A stretch of DNA of 64,000 nt from Carnobacterium_A sp049673005 (GCF_049673005.1 NZ_JBATXB010000111.1:81110-145109); one strand, 5' to 3'; positions 54,579 to 63,762 are shown, numbered from the stretch's first letter. The notes: generated from the sequence alone by a model not told the origin. Translations and numbers: made by a program.

Positions 54579-54609
54579 TTTCTCACCTCTTTATTCACTT
54601 AACGGATTA

Positions 54610-55977
54610 TTATTCGACACGCGGTTTCCATTCTTTAAGAAAGGTATCTTGTAAGAAACTAGTATCATATGATCCAGTGACAAAACGTTCATCTGCCAAT
54701 AAATCTTCTTGGAAGAATTGGTTGCTTATGATTCCTTCAATAACCAATTCTCCTAATGCACGTTTCATTTTTGCAATAGCTTCAGCGCGGTCAGCACCTT
54801 TAGTAATAATTTTAGCAACCATAGCATCATAATACGGCGGAATGACATAACCTGCAAACATTGCACTTTCTACTCTTAAACCATTCCCACCACTAGGCAT
54901 CATTAAATAAGTAATCTTGCCTGGAGAAGGTGCAAAATTAAATGCTGGGTTTTCAGCGTTTATCCGGCATTCAATTGTATGTCCAGTAATTTTTACGTCT
55001 TTTTGTTTGATTTTCAGTTTATTGCCGCTAGCAATCGTCAATTGTTCTTTCACTATATCAATTTCTGTTGCCATTTCTGTAACAGGATGTTCTACTTGGA
55101 TACGAGTATTCATTTCCATAAAGTAAAAATTCCCAGACTGATCTAATAAAAACTCAATTGTTCCAGCGTTTTTATATCCAACAAATTTTGCGGCACGAAC
55201 AGCAATCTCTCCTAAACTTTTGCGTTGGTCTTCGCTGATTGCAACAGAAGGACATTCTTCAATTACTTTTTGATTATTACGTTGCAATGAACAATCTCTT
55301 TCTCCTAAGTGGATAACATTACCATGGTGATCAGCTAGTATCTGAACTTCAATATGACGTGCATGTTCAATTATTTTCTCCATGTACATACGGTCGTCTC
55401 CAAATGCTGCCTTAGCTTCACTTTTAGCACTGTTAAAAGCAGCATTTAGTTCCTCACTTTTATACACTTTTCTTATACCTTTTCCACCGCCTCCAGCAGC
55501 AGCTTTCAACATCACTGGATAACCTAACTCATCTGCAAGTGCTTTTGCTTTATCAGTATCGGTGATAAAGCCATCACTTCCAGGAATAACCGGAACGCCT
55601 GCTTGAATCATTAGATCTCTTGCATTAGATTTATTTCCCATTTGCTCAATTGTATCAGCATCTGGTCCAATAAAAGCCACATTCATTTCTTTACACATTG
55701 TAGCAAATGTGCTGTTTTCTGATAAGAAACCAAATCCAGGATGAATTGCTTGTGAGTTGGTTACATCTGCAGCACTTAAGATACTTTGCATATTAAGATA
55801 AGAATCGGTCGCTTTTGCTGGTCCTATACAAATAGCTTCATCAGCCAATTGCATGTGCAACGCATCACGGTCGGCTTCTGAATAAACAGCTACTGTTTGA
55901 ATACCCAGTTCACGACAAGCTCTAATGATTCGAACAGCTATTTCCCCACGGTTTGCTATTAATATCTTTTTAAACAT
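54610..55977 (-). CDS. accC: Biotin carboxylase
   Basis: AccC carboxylates biotin on AccB with ATP and bicarbonate. The N-terminus MFKKILIANRGEIAVRIIRA, the ATP-grasp loop AAAGGGGKGIRKV and the catalytic MEMNTRIQVEHPVTE are intact. 455 residues is standard. It follows fabZ after four bases. Confidence 0.98.
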   Translation of the reverse strand: MFKKILIANRGEIAVRIIRACRELGIQTVAVYSEADRDALHMQLADEAICIGPAKATDSYLNMQSILSAADVTNSQAIHPGFGFLSENSTFATMCKEMNVAFIGPDADTIEQMGNKSNARDLMIQAGVPVIPGSDGFITDTDKAKALADELGYPVMLKAAAGGGGKGIRKVYKSEELNAAFNSAKSEAKAAFGDDRMYMEKIIEHARHIEVQILADHHGNVIHLGERDCSLQRNNQKVIEECPSVAISEDQRKSLGEIAVRAAKFVGYKNAGTIEFLLDQSGNFYFMEMNTRIQVEHPVTEMATEIDIVKEQLTIASGNKLKIKQKDVKITGHTIECRINAENPAFNFAPSPGKITYLMMPSGGNGLRVESAMFAGYVIPPYYDAMVAKIITKGADRAEAIAKMKRALGELVIEGIISNQFFQEDLLADERFVTGSYDTSFLQDTFLKEWKPRVE

Positions 55978-55981
55978 ATAC

Positions 55982-56413
55982 TTATCTTCCTATGATGAAC
56001 GTTAATTCAGCTTCACAAACTTTTTTTCCATCAACGTATGCTACACCTTTGCCGATACCTGCATAATCTTTTAATTTAACAATATCTACCACTAATACCA
56101 ATTGGTCTCCAGGAACAACTTTTTTACGGAATTTCACTTTATTCATTCCACCTAGGTAAGCTGTTTGTCCTTTAAATCTGTCTAAAGTTAACAATGGAAT
56201 AGAACCAGCTTGTGCTAATGCTTCTAGAATATAAACACCAGGTAAAACTGGTTCTCCCGGGAAATGTCCTTGAAAGATTTCTTCGTTAATTGTTACATTT
56301 TTTAAGGCTGTAACGTGTTCTCCTGGTGTCATCTCATCTACACGATCGATAAAATAGATTGGGTAACGGTTTGGAATCAAAGCCTGGATTTCTGCGATAT
56401 TTAATTTAGTCAT
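55982..56413 (-). CDS. fabZ: 3-hydroxyacyl-ACP dehydratase FabZ
   Basis: FabZ dehydrates beta-hydroxyacyl-ACP to trans-2-enoyl-ACP. The catalytic His is in QGHFPGEPVLPGV and the Glu in LEALAQAG. 143 residues is normal. No FabA/FabM/FabN-type isomerase gene is in this cluster, so unsaturated fatty acids must be made by a gene elsewhere. Confidence 0.97.
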   Translation of the reverse strand: MTKLNIAEIQALIPNRYPIYFIDRVDEMTPGEHVTALKNVTINEEIFQGHFPGEPVLPGVYILEALAQAGSIPLLTLDRFKGQTAYLGGMNKVKFRKKVVPGDQLVLVVDIVKLKDYAGIGKGVAYVDGKKVCEAELTFIIGR

Positions 56414-56427
56414 GTTTTGTATTCCTC

Positions 56428-56922
56428 CTATATAATTCTAAATAATGGTTGGTTGTATTCAACAACCTGCTCATCTTCTACGTAAACTTCTGCAATCGTT
56501 CCTTCAACTTCACTTTTGATTTCATTCATTAACTTCATTGCCTCAACAATACAAAGAACATCTCCAACTGAAACAGCATCTCCAATTTTTTTGAAAGCAG
56601 GTTGGTCTGGAGCAGAAGACATATACGTTACACCAACTAATGGTGATTGGATAACGTGTCCTTCTTTTATTGCTTCTGTTTCAGATTTATTTGGAACAAC
56701 TACTTCATCTTTTTGTAGAGAAGCTCCTGATTTAATAGGATCATTTTTCTTAATGGGAGTAGCCTCAATTAAACTTTTAGGTTCATTAGAATGGTTCGCA
56801 TGTTGTGTACTAGTTGTATTTTTGCTCATTCGCATTGAAATATTATCCATTTGTAAATCAAATTCTGTTAAATCAGAATGATCAACCAATGCAAGAAGTT
56901 CTTTAACTTGATTAAAATCCAT
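56428..56922 (-). CDS. accB: Biotin carboxyl carrier protein of acetyl-CoA carboxylase
   Basis: AccB carries biotin on the lysine of IVEAMKLMNEI (residue about 129). The N-terminal half is a flexible linker (residues about 35-85). 164 residues is usual. Its ATG overlaps the fabF stop codon by one base, so it is coupled. Confidence 0.97.
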   Translation of the reverse strand: MDFNQVKELLALVDHSDLTEFDLQMDNISMRMSKNTTSTQHANHSNEPKSLIEATPIKKNDPIKSGASLQKDEVVVPNKSETEAIKEGHVIQSPLVGVTYMSSAPDQPAFKKIGDAVSVGDVLCIVEAMKLMNEIKSEVEGTIAEVYVEDEQVVEYNQPLFRII

Positions 56923-58166
56923 TATTTACCCTCCCATTTTTTGAAACAAGTGACCGCATTATGGCCACCGAATCCTAATGAGTTATTTAAAGCATACTTC
57001 GTTTCAGTTTTTCTACCAACTCCTGGTACATAATCCAACTCACATGCTTCGTCTTGGACTTCTAATCCGATTGTTGGAGGTAAAAAACCTTCTTGAAGTG
57101 CTTTAATACATGCGATTGCTTCGATTGCGCCAGCAGCACCTAATAAATGTCCTGTCATACTTTTAGTACTTGAAATCGCAACATTCTTAGCTAGCTCTTC
57201 GCCGAATGCATATTTAATCGCCATTGTTTCAGCAGAATCATTGGCTGGTGTTCCAGTTCCATGAGCATTTACATAACCAACAGTTTCTGGTGTAATACCC
57301 GCTTCTTGCATAGCATTTATCATCGCTTTTCCAGCACCACTGCCATCAGGTGTTGGTGCAGTCATATGATAACCGTCTCCTGTTGAACCATATCCAACAA
57401 TTTCCCCATATATTGTTGCGTTTCTTTCAAGTGCATGGTCTAGGCTTTCTAACATCACAACCCCAGCTCCTTCGCCCATTACAAAACCAGAGCGTTCTTT
57501 GTCAAAGGGGATAGATGCACGATCAGGGTCTGTACTAGTAGAAAGAGCTGTTAATGCAGCAAAACCAGAAATACCAATTTCATCAATTGTTCCTTCTGCT
57601 CCACCTGCTAGAATAACATCCGAGTAACCATGTTTGATATTGCGATAAGCTTCTCCAATAGAGTTATTTCCTGAAGCACAAGCTGTCACAATAGACGTGT
57701 TAATCCCTTTAGTACCAATTGCAATTGAAATATTACCTGCAACCATGTTACCTATTGCCATTGGAACGAAAAGTGGTGCCACCCGTTGCGGTCCTTTATC
57801 GTGCATTTTTATAATTTGTTCTTGCATAGCATTTAGTCCACCTATACCAGAACCTACGATGACTCCAAAACGATCCATGTCCGTTTTTTCTGTATCAATC
57901 CCACTCATTTCAACAGCTTGTACAGCGGCAGCGACACCATATTTAGAAAAGTCATCCATTCTTTTAGCGATTTTACGAGGCATATAGTTTGTCGGATCAA
58001 AGTCTTTTAATTCACCAGCAACACTTATACCTGTTTCAGTTGCATCAAACTTCGTAATTGGTCCAATTCCATTTTTACCTTCTTTTAAACCATTCCAAAA
58101 CTCATCAACAGTATTGCCTAACGGGGTAACTGCACCCATTCCTGTAATTACTACACGATTCGTCAT
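56922..58166 (-). CDS. fabF: Beta-ketoacyl-ACP synthase II
   Basis: FabF is the chain-elongating condensing enzyme. The catalytic Cys is in TACASGNNSIGE, and the two His residues in NAHGTGTPAND and KSMTGHLLGA. The open frame extends to an ATG at 58190, which lies in the preceding fabG stop region; the ATG at 58166 (MTNRVVITG) has AAGGAG eight bases upstream, giving 414 residues. Confidence 0.97.
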   Translation of the reverse strand: MTNRVVITGMGAVTPLGNTVDEFWNGLKEGKNGIGPITKFDATETGISVAGELKDFDPTNYMPRKIAKRMDDFSKYGVAAAVQAVEMSGIDTEKTDMDRFGVIVGSGIGGLNAMQEQIIKMHDKGPQRVAPLFVPMAIGNMVAGNISIAIGTKGINTSIVTACASGNNSIGEAYRNIKHGYSDVILAGGAEGTIDEIGISGFAALTALSTSTDPDRASIPFDKERSGFVMGEGAGVVMLESLDHALERNATIYGEIVGYGSTGDGYHMTAPTPDGSGAGKAMINAMQEAGITPETVGYVNAHGTGTPANDSAETMAIKYAFGEELAKNVAISSTKSMTGHLLGAAGAIEAIACIKALQEGFLPPTIGLEVQDEACELDYVPGVGRKTETKYALNNSLGFGGHNAVTCFKKWEGK

Positions 58167-58182
58167 TATAAAGTCTCCTTTT

Positions 58183-58920
58183 CTAACCATTCATTACCAT
58201 ACCACCATCAACATTAATCACTTGACCGGTAATATAGTTGTTTTCGCTTAAAAATACTGCTACACGAGCAACGTCATCAACATTCCCGAAACGTTTTAAC
58301 GGAACTTGCCCAACTGCTGCCTCTTTCATTTTATCTGATAGGACATCTGTCATTTCAGTTTCAATAAATCCTGGTGCAATAGCATTCACTGTAATTCCTC
58401 TAGCAGCTAATTCTCTAGCAGCTGATTTTGTTAAGCCGATAACACCTGCTTTACTAGCAGCATAGTTAGCTTGACCAACATTCCCTACTAAACCGACTAC
58501 ACTAGACATATTAATAATCGTACCGCTTCGTTGTTTTAACATGACTTTAGTTGCATGACGGATGGTATTAAAAGTTCCTTTTAAATTCACTGAAAGGGTT
58601 TGATCAAAATCATCCTCAGACATACGCATTAATAGTTTATCATTCGTAATTCCAGCGTTATTAACCAAAACATCAACACTACCAAAAACTTCTTTAGTTT
58701 CATCAATCAACTGTTTCGCTTTATCAAAATCACTCATATCGCCTAAAATAGTATGAACTTTTGCTCCATAAGACTCAATTTCTGTAATCAATTCAGAAGG
58801 GATAGGATTACGACCATTTAAAACAATGTTTGCACCCGTTTTTGCAAAAGCTAGCGCAATCGCTTTACCAATCCCTCTTGAACTGCCAGTAACGATAACT
58901 GTTTTATTTTCTGTCGTCAT
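58183..58920 (-). CDS. fabG: 3-oxoacyl-ACP reductase FabG
   Basis: NADPH-dependent SDR. The cofactor motif TGSSRGIGKAIA and the catalytic YAASKAG are clear. The open frame extends to 58977, but the ATG at 58920 (MTTENKTVIVTG) has AAGGAATG upstream, giving 245 residues as in other FabG. Overlaps fabF by the alternative start. Confidence 0.96.
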   Translation of the reverse strand: MTTENKTVIVTGSSRGIGKAIALAFAKTGANIVLNGRNPIPSELITEIESYGAKVHTILGDMSDFDKAKQLIDETKEVFGSVDVLVNNAGITNDKLLMRMSEDDFDQTLSVNLKGTFNTIRHATKVMLKQRSGTIINMSSVVGLVGNVGQANYAASKAGVIGLTKSAARELAARGITVNAIAPGFIETEMTDVLSDKMKEAAVGQVPLKRFGNVDDVARVAVFLSENNYITGQVINVDGGMVMNG

Positions 58921-58978
58921 GTACTCATTCCTTTTTTTTAAGATAATGACTGGACTGCTTTGAAGAATTCCAGCCATT

Positions 58979-59911
58979 TTAATGTGTCGCTAATTTAGTT
59001 AGTGTTTTTTCTAAAGTTTTTTTATTTTCTACATTCATAGTAGTTACAGATTTATCAATTTTTTTAATAAAACTACTTAGCGTTTTGCCAGGGCCAACTT
59101 CAATAAATGTATCTACACCTAAATCAATCATTTTTCTAACGCTGTCTTCCCAATAAACTGGAGACATGACTTGTTTTACCATAATTTCAGCAATTTCTTC
59201 TTTAGATAAAAATTCTTTAGCTGTTGTGTTGCTTACAATTGTTAGTATCGGATCATTAATTGTTATGTCTTCAATTTCTTTTGCCAATTGTTCTGCTGCT
59301 GGAGCAAGCAAAGAAGTATGGAAAGGTCCACTTACTTGGAGTGAAACAACTCGTTTTGCACCTTTTTCAAGTAAAAGTTTTCCGGCTTTTTCGACAGCTT
59401 CTTTTATGCCAGCTATCGCAATTTGTCCTGGCATATTATAATTTGCAGGAGACACAACGCCTAAATCACTCGCTTGTTCACATGCTTCTACAATCGTGTC
59501 GCGATCTAGTCCCATTATTGCACTCATAGCACCTAGACCTTCAGGAACAGCCTCTGTCATATACTGTCCTCTTTTTTTAACCAGTTTGACAGCTGTCTGA
59601 AAATCTAGCACTCCAGCTTTGACAAAAGCACTATACTCTCCAAGACTAAGACCAGCTACCACTTCTGGTACTATTCCTTTTTCTTTTAACAAACCATCAA
59701 TTGCTAAACTAAGAGTTAAGATTGCTGGTTGAGTATACGTTGTTTTGTTAAGCAAGTCATTTTCTTCAAAACAAAGTGCTGCCATATCCATATCTAGAGC
59801 TACACTAGCTTCATCAAAGACGTTTCTTACTATTTCATATTCCTCATAGAGTTCTTGTCCCATTCCTGAATATTGGGCACCTTGACCACTATATACAAAT
59901 GCAATCTTCAT
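58979..59911 (-). CDS. fabD: Malonyl-CoA:ACP transacylase FabD
   Basis: FabD loads malonyl onto ACP. The active serine is in GLSLGEYSAF and the His in SGPFHTSLL; N-terminus KIAFVYSGQGAQYSGMG. 310 residues is normal. It is separated from fabK by a 158-base gap with a terminator, so it may start a second transcript in the cluster. Confidence 0.97.
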   Translation of the reverse strand: MKIAFVYSGQGAQYSGMGQELYEEYEIVRNVFDEASVALDMDMAALCFEENDLLNKTTYTQPAILTLSLAIDGLLKEKGIVPEVVAGLSLGEYSAFVKAGVLDFQTAVKLVKKRGQYMTEAVPEGLGAMSAIMGLDRDTIVEACEQASDLGVVSPANYNMPGQIAIAGIKEAVEKAGKLLLEKGAKRVVSLQVSGPFHTSLLAPAAEQLAKEIEDITINDPILTIVSNTTAKEFLSKEEIAEIMVKQVMSPVYWEDSVRKMIDLGVDTFIEVGPGKTLSSFIKKIDKSVTTMNVENKKTLEKTLTKLATH

Positions 59912-59990
59912 CGTAAGACTCCTAACTTTTTATCTTTTTATAAAAAACGAAGCTAAATCACTTACCTTCTATCATTTTCACAAAAATTAT

Positions 59991-60050
59991 AAAAAAATAT
60001 CAGAAATCCTTGGAAGCCAATAGGAACTTCTTTCAGCTTTCTGATATTTT
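59991..60050 (-). terminator. Terminator between fabK and fabD
   Basis: On the minus strand AAAATATCAGAAA pairs with TTTCTGATATTTT (13 bp), enclosing inner pairs, and is followed by a T run. It lies 20 bases past the fabK stop codon and would split the cluster into two transcripts or attenuate read-through. Confidence 0.85.
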
Positions 60051-60069
60051 CATTCATGTTCATACTTAC

Positions 60070-61035
60070 TTATTTTAAAAGTCCTAATTGATCCGCTTGG
60101 TTTTTTATAACCATTTTATATTCATCCATCAACTCATGTATGATTGCTTCACAACTTTGTTCTTTTTTAACTAGTCCAGCACTTTGTCCAGACATAAATG
60201 AACCATTCACTTTATCCCCATCTACTACTGCCCTCTTCAAAGCTCCTTTTCCTAATGCTTCTAAAAGAGACAAGTCTGGGTTTTCATCACTAGTGATAGA
60301 TTTTTCTACTTTTAAATATTCTCTAGTCAATTTATTGCGTAGTACTCTTACTGGATGTCCTGTAATTAATCCGGTTACGACAGTATCAATATCTTTTGCT
60401 TTTAGGATGAAATCTTTAAAGTTCTTATGTGCGTTACACTCATAAGCAACAACAAATCTCGTTCCTAACTGAGCTGCAGATGCACCTAAAGCCATCACAG
60501 CTGCTACTCCTCGTCCATCAGCAATACCACCAGCTGCAATTACTGGTATAGATACTTGATCAACCACTTGAGGAACAAGATTCATAGTCGTTGTCTTACC
60601 GATATGACCACCGGCTTCCATTCCTTCACAGATAACAGCATCTGCACCTTCTTGTTGCATTCTTCTAGCTAGAGCAACAGAAGCTACTACAGGGATAACA
60701 ACAGTACCTGCAGCTTTGAATTGTTCCATGTATCTTCCTGGACTACCCGCACCTGTGGTAACGACTCTTATCTTCTCTTCGCAAACTAACTTTACAACTC
60801 CATCTACGTGAGGTGAAAGAAGTAAAACATTTATACCAAAAGGTTTATCTGTTAATCTTTTTGTTTCAGCAATCAATTCACGAACAGTCTCTACATCGGC
60901 ATGTCCACAAGCTAAAACGCCTAATCCACCTGCATTTGATACTGCACTTACTAGACTTGGGTCTGCAACCCAAGACATTGCACCTTGGATAATAGGATAT
61001 TTAATACCAAGTTTTTCAATTAATTCAGATTGCAT
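60070..61035 (-). CDS. fabK: Enoyl-ACP reductase II, FMN-dependent (FabK)
   Basis: FabK is the FMN- and NAD(P)H-dependent enoyl-ACP reductase that replaces FabI in many lactic acid bacteria. The nitronate-monooxygenase-like fold shows GAMSWVADPSLVSAVSNAGG, CEGMEAGGHIGKTTTM and GGIADGRGVAAVMALGASAA. 321 residues is standard. It lies 31 bases after acpP. Confidence 0.96.
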   Translation of the reverse strand: MQSELIEKLGIKYPIIQGAMSWVADPSLVSAVSNAGGLGVLACGHADVETVRELIAETKRLTDKPFGINVLLLSPHVDGVVKLVCEEKIRVVTTGAGSPGRYMEQFKAAGTVVIPVVASVALARRMQQEGADAVICEGMEAGGHIGKTTTMNLVPQVVDQVSIPVIAAGGIADGRGVAAVMALGASAAQLGTRFVVAYECNAHKNFKDFILKAKDIDTVVTGLITGHPVRVLRNKLTREYLKVEKSITSDENPDLSLLEALGKGALKRAVVDGDKVNGSFMSGQSAGLVKKEQSCEAIIHELMDEYKMVIKNQADQLGLLK

Positions 61036-61066
61036 ACAGTATTCCTACTTTCTAATTGTCTCTTAA

Positions 61067-61294
61067 TTATTTAGCTAATTCTGTCTCTACAAATGATACG
61101 ATATCTTGAACAGTATTTAAGCCTTCTTCAGATTCAATTTTGATATCAAATTCATCTTCAATATCATTAATAATTTGGAATAAATCTAAACTATCAGCTT
61201 CTAGATCCTCACGGAAATTAGTTGTTAATTGTACTTCCTCTTCTTCTTTGTCTAATTGATCCACGATAATTGCTTGAATTTTTTCGAATGTCAT
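61067..61294 (-). CDS. acpP: Acyl carrier protein
   Basis: ACP holds the growing acyl chain on a 4'-phosphopantetheine attached to Ser in EADSLDLFQ. The 75-residue acidic protein is normal. The frame is open to 61309, but that ATG lies in the GGAGG site; MTFEKIQAIIV at 61294 is the start. It lies in the fab cluster rather than with plsX. Confidence 0.96.
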   Translation of the reverse strand: MTFEKIQAIIVDQLDKEEEEVQLTTNFREDLEADSLDLFQIINDIEDEFDIKIESEEGLNTVQDIVSFVETELAK

Positions 61295-61365
61295 TTTGGT
61301 TTCCTCCATATAATTTAATTTTTTTGCTTACTTTTATAGCCTAAGCAGGCTTATTATTACTTTTG

Positions 61366-62340
61366 TTAAATTCGGATTAGCATTGATCCCCACGTGAGTC
61401 CCCCACCAAATCCAGTTAATATTATTTTTTTACCTGTTCCCAGAACCAAATCACCAGACAAAACAAGTTCGTCAAGTAAAATTGGAATACTTGCTGCAGA
61501 AGTATTTCCATAATCAGAAATATTTAATGCAAATGTTTCAAAAGGAATTTTAAGTTTTTTAGCCATCGATTGGATAATACGCGAATTAGCTTGATGTGGT
61601 AAAATTCGATCAATATCTGACAAAGTTAGTGATGCCTTGTCAACGACTGCTTCAATACTTTTCGGTACACTACGTGTCGCAAAATCGAATATAGCTCTAC
61701 CTTCCATTTCTAAATAGGTATCCGTTAAGTGATTTTCACTGTAGGGATTAGTTACTGGTAATGCTCCTGCTGTCAAAGCTAAGCCTCGACTTCCATCTGA
61801 ATGGATATCTTCTGATATAAAACTACCTATCGAATCCGTACTCTCTAACAGTACGCCTCCTGCTCCGTCACCGAATAAAACAGCGGTGCTTCGATCATTC
61901 CAATCAATCATCTTTGACATGACCTCGCCACCTAAAACTAGAGCATAATGAAAATTCCCACTGCTTAACATCTTTTCAGCTACTGATAAAGCATAGATAA
62001 AACCAGAACAAGCTGCACTTAAATCGAATGCCATACTCTTACTTGCTCCAATGTAATCTTGAACCAAACAAGCAGTTGAAGGACTTAAGTAATCTGGAGA
62101 CATTGTCGCAACGATAATCAAATCAATTTTACTCGCTGATATGTTAGCTTTTTTAAGAATATCTAAAGCAGCTTTTCCACAGAGAACTGAAGTATTCTCA
62201 GATTCACTTATTCGCCTATTTTCAATTCCTGTTCTTGTTTTAATCCAGTCATCGCTTGTATCCATTAAGCTTTCCAACTGCGCGTTAGAAATAGTCTTTT
62301 TAGGAAGATAACTCCCTGTACTAATAATTTTTGCTTGCAT
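61366..62340 (-). CDS. fabH: Beta-ketoacyl-ACP synthase III
   Basis: FabH starts fatty-acid chains from acyl-CoA and malonyl-ACP. The catalytic Cys is in AACSGFIYAL, with His in LPHQANSRI and Asn in DYGNTSAAS. The TTG start at 62349 or the ATG at 62340 (MQAKIISTGSYLPKKT) are possible; I choose the ATG. 324 residues. It lies 17 bases after fabT. Confidence 0.96.
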   Translation of the reverse strand: MQAKIISTGSYLPKKTISNAQLESLMDTSDDWIKTRTGIENRRISESENTSVLCGKAALDILKKANISASKIDLIIVATMSPDYLSPSTACLVQDYIGASKSMAFDLSAACSGFIYALSVAEKMLSSGNFHYALVLGGEVMSKMIDWNDRSTAVLFGDGAGGVLLESTDSIGSFISEDIHSDGSRGLALTAGALPVTNPYSENHLTDTYLEMEGRAIFDFATRSVPKSIEAVVDKASLTLSDIDRILPHQANSRIIQSMAKKLKIPFETFALNISDYGNTSAASIPILLDELVLSGDLVLGTGKKIILTGFGGGLTWGSMLIRI

Positions 62341-62357
62341 CCAGTTCAACTCTGTTC

Positions 62358-62810
62358 TTATAAATTATTTTTTATTTCGTCCAGAAAACCATGCAGATTT
62401 CTTAAACCTTTAATTAATATTTCGGCTTCTTTTCGTTCCATCCCGGTGATGGTTTCGTTAACCATGTTACGATGAAATTTATCATGTAAGCGATAAAGAA
62501 GTCTTCCTTTTTTCGTAAGTCCTAATCGAACAACCCGACGATCTTTTTCACTTCTGATTCGTTCAACATATCCCTTTTTCACAAGATTATTAACAGAAAC
62601 CGTTAGTGTTCCAGCAGTAATGGTCAGTTTTTTGGCAACTTCGGAAGTTGTATTAACTTGATCCATTCCTATGGCTTCAATCGTATGCATTTCTTTAATT
62701 GAAAGATCATTAAATGTGCTCCCTTGAAGAGCATTTTCTTCAATCATTATAATTTCATTGAATATTGTAATTAAGTAAGCATTTATTTCATGCTCTAATA
62801 CTTTGTCCAC
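62358..62810 (-). CDS. fabT: MarR-family repressor of fatty-acid synthesis
   Basis: A 150-residue MarR protein of the FabT type, which represses fab genes when bound to acyl-ACP. The winged-helix segment VAKKLTITAGTLTVSVNNLVKKGYVERIRSEKDRRVVRL is clear. Start is a GTG behind a GGAGGAG site. It is the first gene of the fab cluster, and its promoter carries a FabT-like palindrome, so it should be autoregulated. Confidence 0.95.
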   Translation of the reverse strand: MDKVLEHEINAYLITIFNEIIMIEENALQGSTFNDLSIKEMHTIEAIGMDQVNTTSEVAKKLTITAGTLTVSVNNLVKKGYVERIRSEKDRRVVRLGLTKKGRLLYRLHDKFHRNMVNETITGMERKEAEILIKGLRNLHGFLDEIKNNL

Positions 62811-62860
62811 ACCAGCTCCTCCGTTCCTTTATTTTACTCACTGAAATATTACTTTGAACA

Positions 62861-62881
62861 TCAAACTATTTGACTATCAAA
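62861..62881 (-). promoter_or_regulatory. FabT operator on the fabT promoter
   Basis: TTTGA-CTA-TCAAA at 62869-62881 is a perfect palindrome, with an additional TCAAACTAT half-site at 62861-62869. It overlaps the -10 element by one base and resembles known FabT boxes in streptococci and enterococci. Confidence 0.75.
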
Positions 62882-62909
62882 CTATATTATTAAAATTATG
62901 AACTGTCAA
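62881..62909 (-). promoter_or_regulatory. Promoter of the fabT-fabH-acpP-fabK operon
   Basis: Minus strand: TTGACA, 17-base spacer, TATAGT. A near-consensus sigma-A promoter, -10 overlapped by the FabT palindrome. Confidence 0.82.
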
Positions 62910-62923
62910 GAAAAATAAGAAAG

Positions 62924-63013
62924 TTATTTTATAAATCTCCTTCTTTCCAAGTAGCTATCTACTGCTAAAAATAAAATTAACCCCGTCATTAAAGGATTTG
63001 TAATCCTAAACAA
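62924..63013 (-). other. Short hydrophobic ORF without ribosome site, doubtful
   Basis: From a TTG at 63013 or an ATG at 62989 the minus strand reads LFRITNPLMTGLILFLAVDS and then YLERRRFIK to a stop at 62924. It has a hydrophobic core and a basic end, like small membrane peptides, but no convincing Shine-Dalgarno site or promoter. The length is within what chance allows at this base composition. Confidence 0.25.
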
Positions 63014-63116
63014 CTTAATAGTATGCTGGGTAAAAATATATTTACTCTTAGGTATTTTATTTCGATACTAATTTTTTTTAGGATTAATTTTTCCGTAAAT
63101 TTTTCTCATAAAACAC

Positions 63117-63150
63117 AAAAAAAGATTAAGACATTTTGTCCTAATCTTTT
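63117..63150 (-). terminator. Terminator of the DUF2187-like gene
   Basis: On the minus strand AAAAGATTAGGACA and TGTCTTAATCTTTT pair with one wobble around a short loop, and are followed by seven T residues. Confidence 0.85.
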
Positions 63151-63166
63151 AAGTCTATTTTTATTC

Positions 63167-63502
63167 TTAATTATGGATAAATTCAACAATATCTTTAAAA
63201 TTAACAATTGTTTTCGATTCCATGATGTCTTTCATCTTTTCCGATGACTTTTCCCAATAAATCTCAACAACAGCGCTATTGTTTAATAGTTTTATAATAG
63301 TCCCTGCCATTTTTTCATCTCTAAATAAGAAAATGATTTTATCGCCTAAGTCTGGTCTAAATGAAGCTTTAATCTCATCAATAATCTCGTTTGCTTCATC
63401 ATATGGTACTCCTAAAAGAGTTGCAATTCTAGATTTGCTTGCTCCCTTACGTAACTCAACCTCAACTAACGATTGAATTTCTTTGGTTATTTTTTCTCCC
63501 AC
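63167..63502 (-). CDS. DUF2187-like protein with N-terminal HTH-like segment
   Basis: A 111-residue protein. The C-terminal half (GDKIIFLFRDEKMAGTIIKL, then ESKTIVNFKDIVEF) resembles DUF2187/YkvS beta-barrels. The N-terminal half (ELRKGASKSRIATLLGVPYDEANEIIDEI) looks like a short helix-turn-helix. Start GTG behind GAGGG, promoter likely with TGGTATGAT at 63568-63576. Function unknown. Confidence 0.75.
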   Translation of the reverse strand: MGEKITKEIQSLVEVELRKGASKSRIATLLGVPYDEANEIIDEIKASFRPDLGDKIIFLFRDEKMAGTIIKLLNNSAVVEIYWEKSSEKMKDIMESKTIVNFKDIVEFIHN

Positions 63503-63733
63503 TTAAATTCCCTCATTTCTTTCTTTCTAAAAAAACGTGACCCTTAGCTTAATTAGTTTGCTTATCTATCATACCACATTTCTCATCAAAATGAAATAAA
63601 CGTCTAATCAATTCTCAAAACAGCTTCTATCTATGAGTTTTTCACAAAAAAATATCACTTGATGTTTCTATTAGTAGGTTTATTTTAGCACTATATATAT
63701 AGTTTATCTTTACGTTTATCTTTAAATTGAATC
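63503..63733. other. Leader and upstream gap of the DUF2187-like gene
   Basis: It contains the extended -10 TGGTATGAT (minus strand, 63568-63576) with TTTCAT as a -35 candidate 17 bases away, and otherwise AT-rich sequence with no supported gene. Confidence 0.5.
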
Positions 63734-63762
63734 AAAAAAAGAAAGGCTTAACAATCAAGCCT
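63734..63762 (-). terminator. Terminator of a minus-strand gene to the right
   Basis: On the minus strand AGGCTT and AAGCCT pair around a 7-base loop, followed by TTCTTTTTTT. The gene it serves is not inside the window, or lies in the unread end. Confidence 0.75.
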
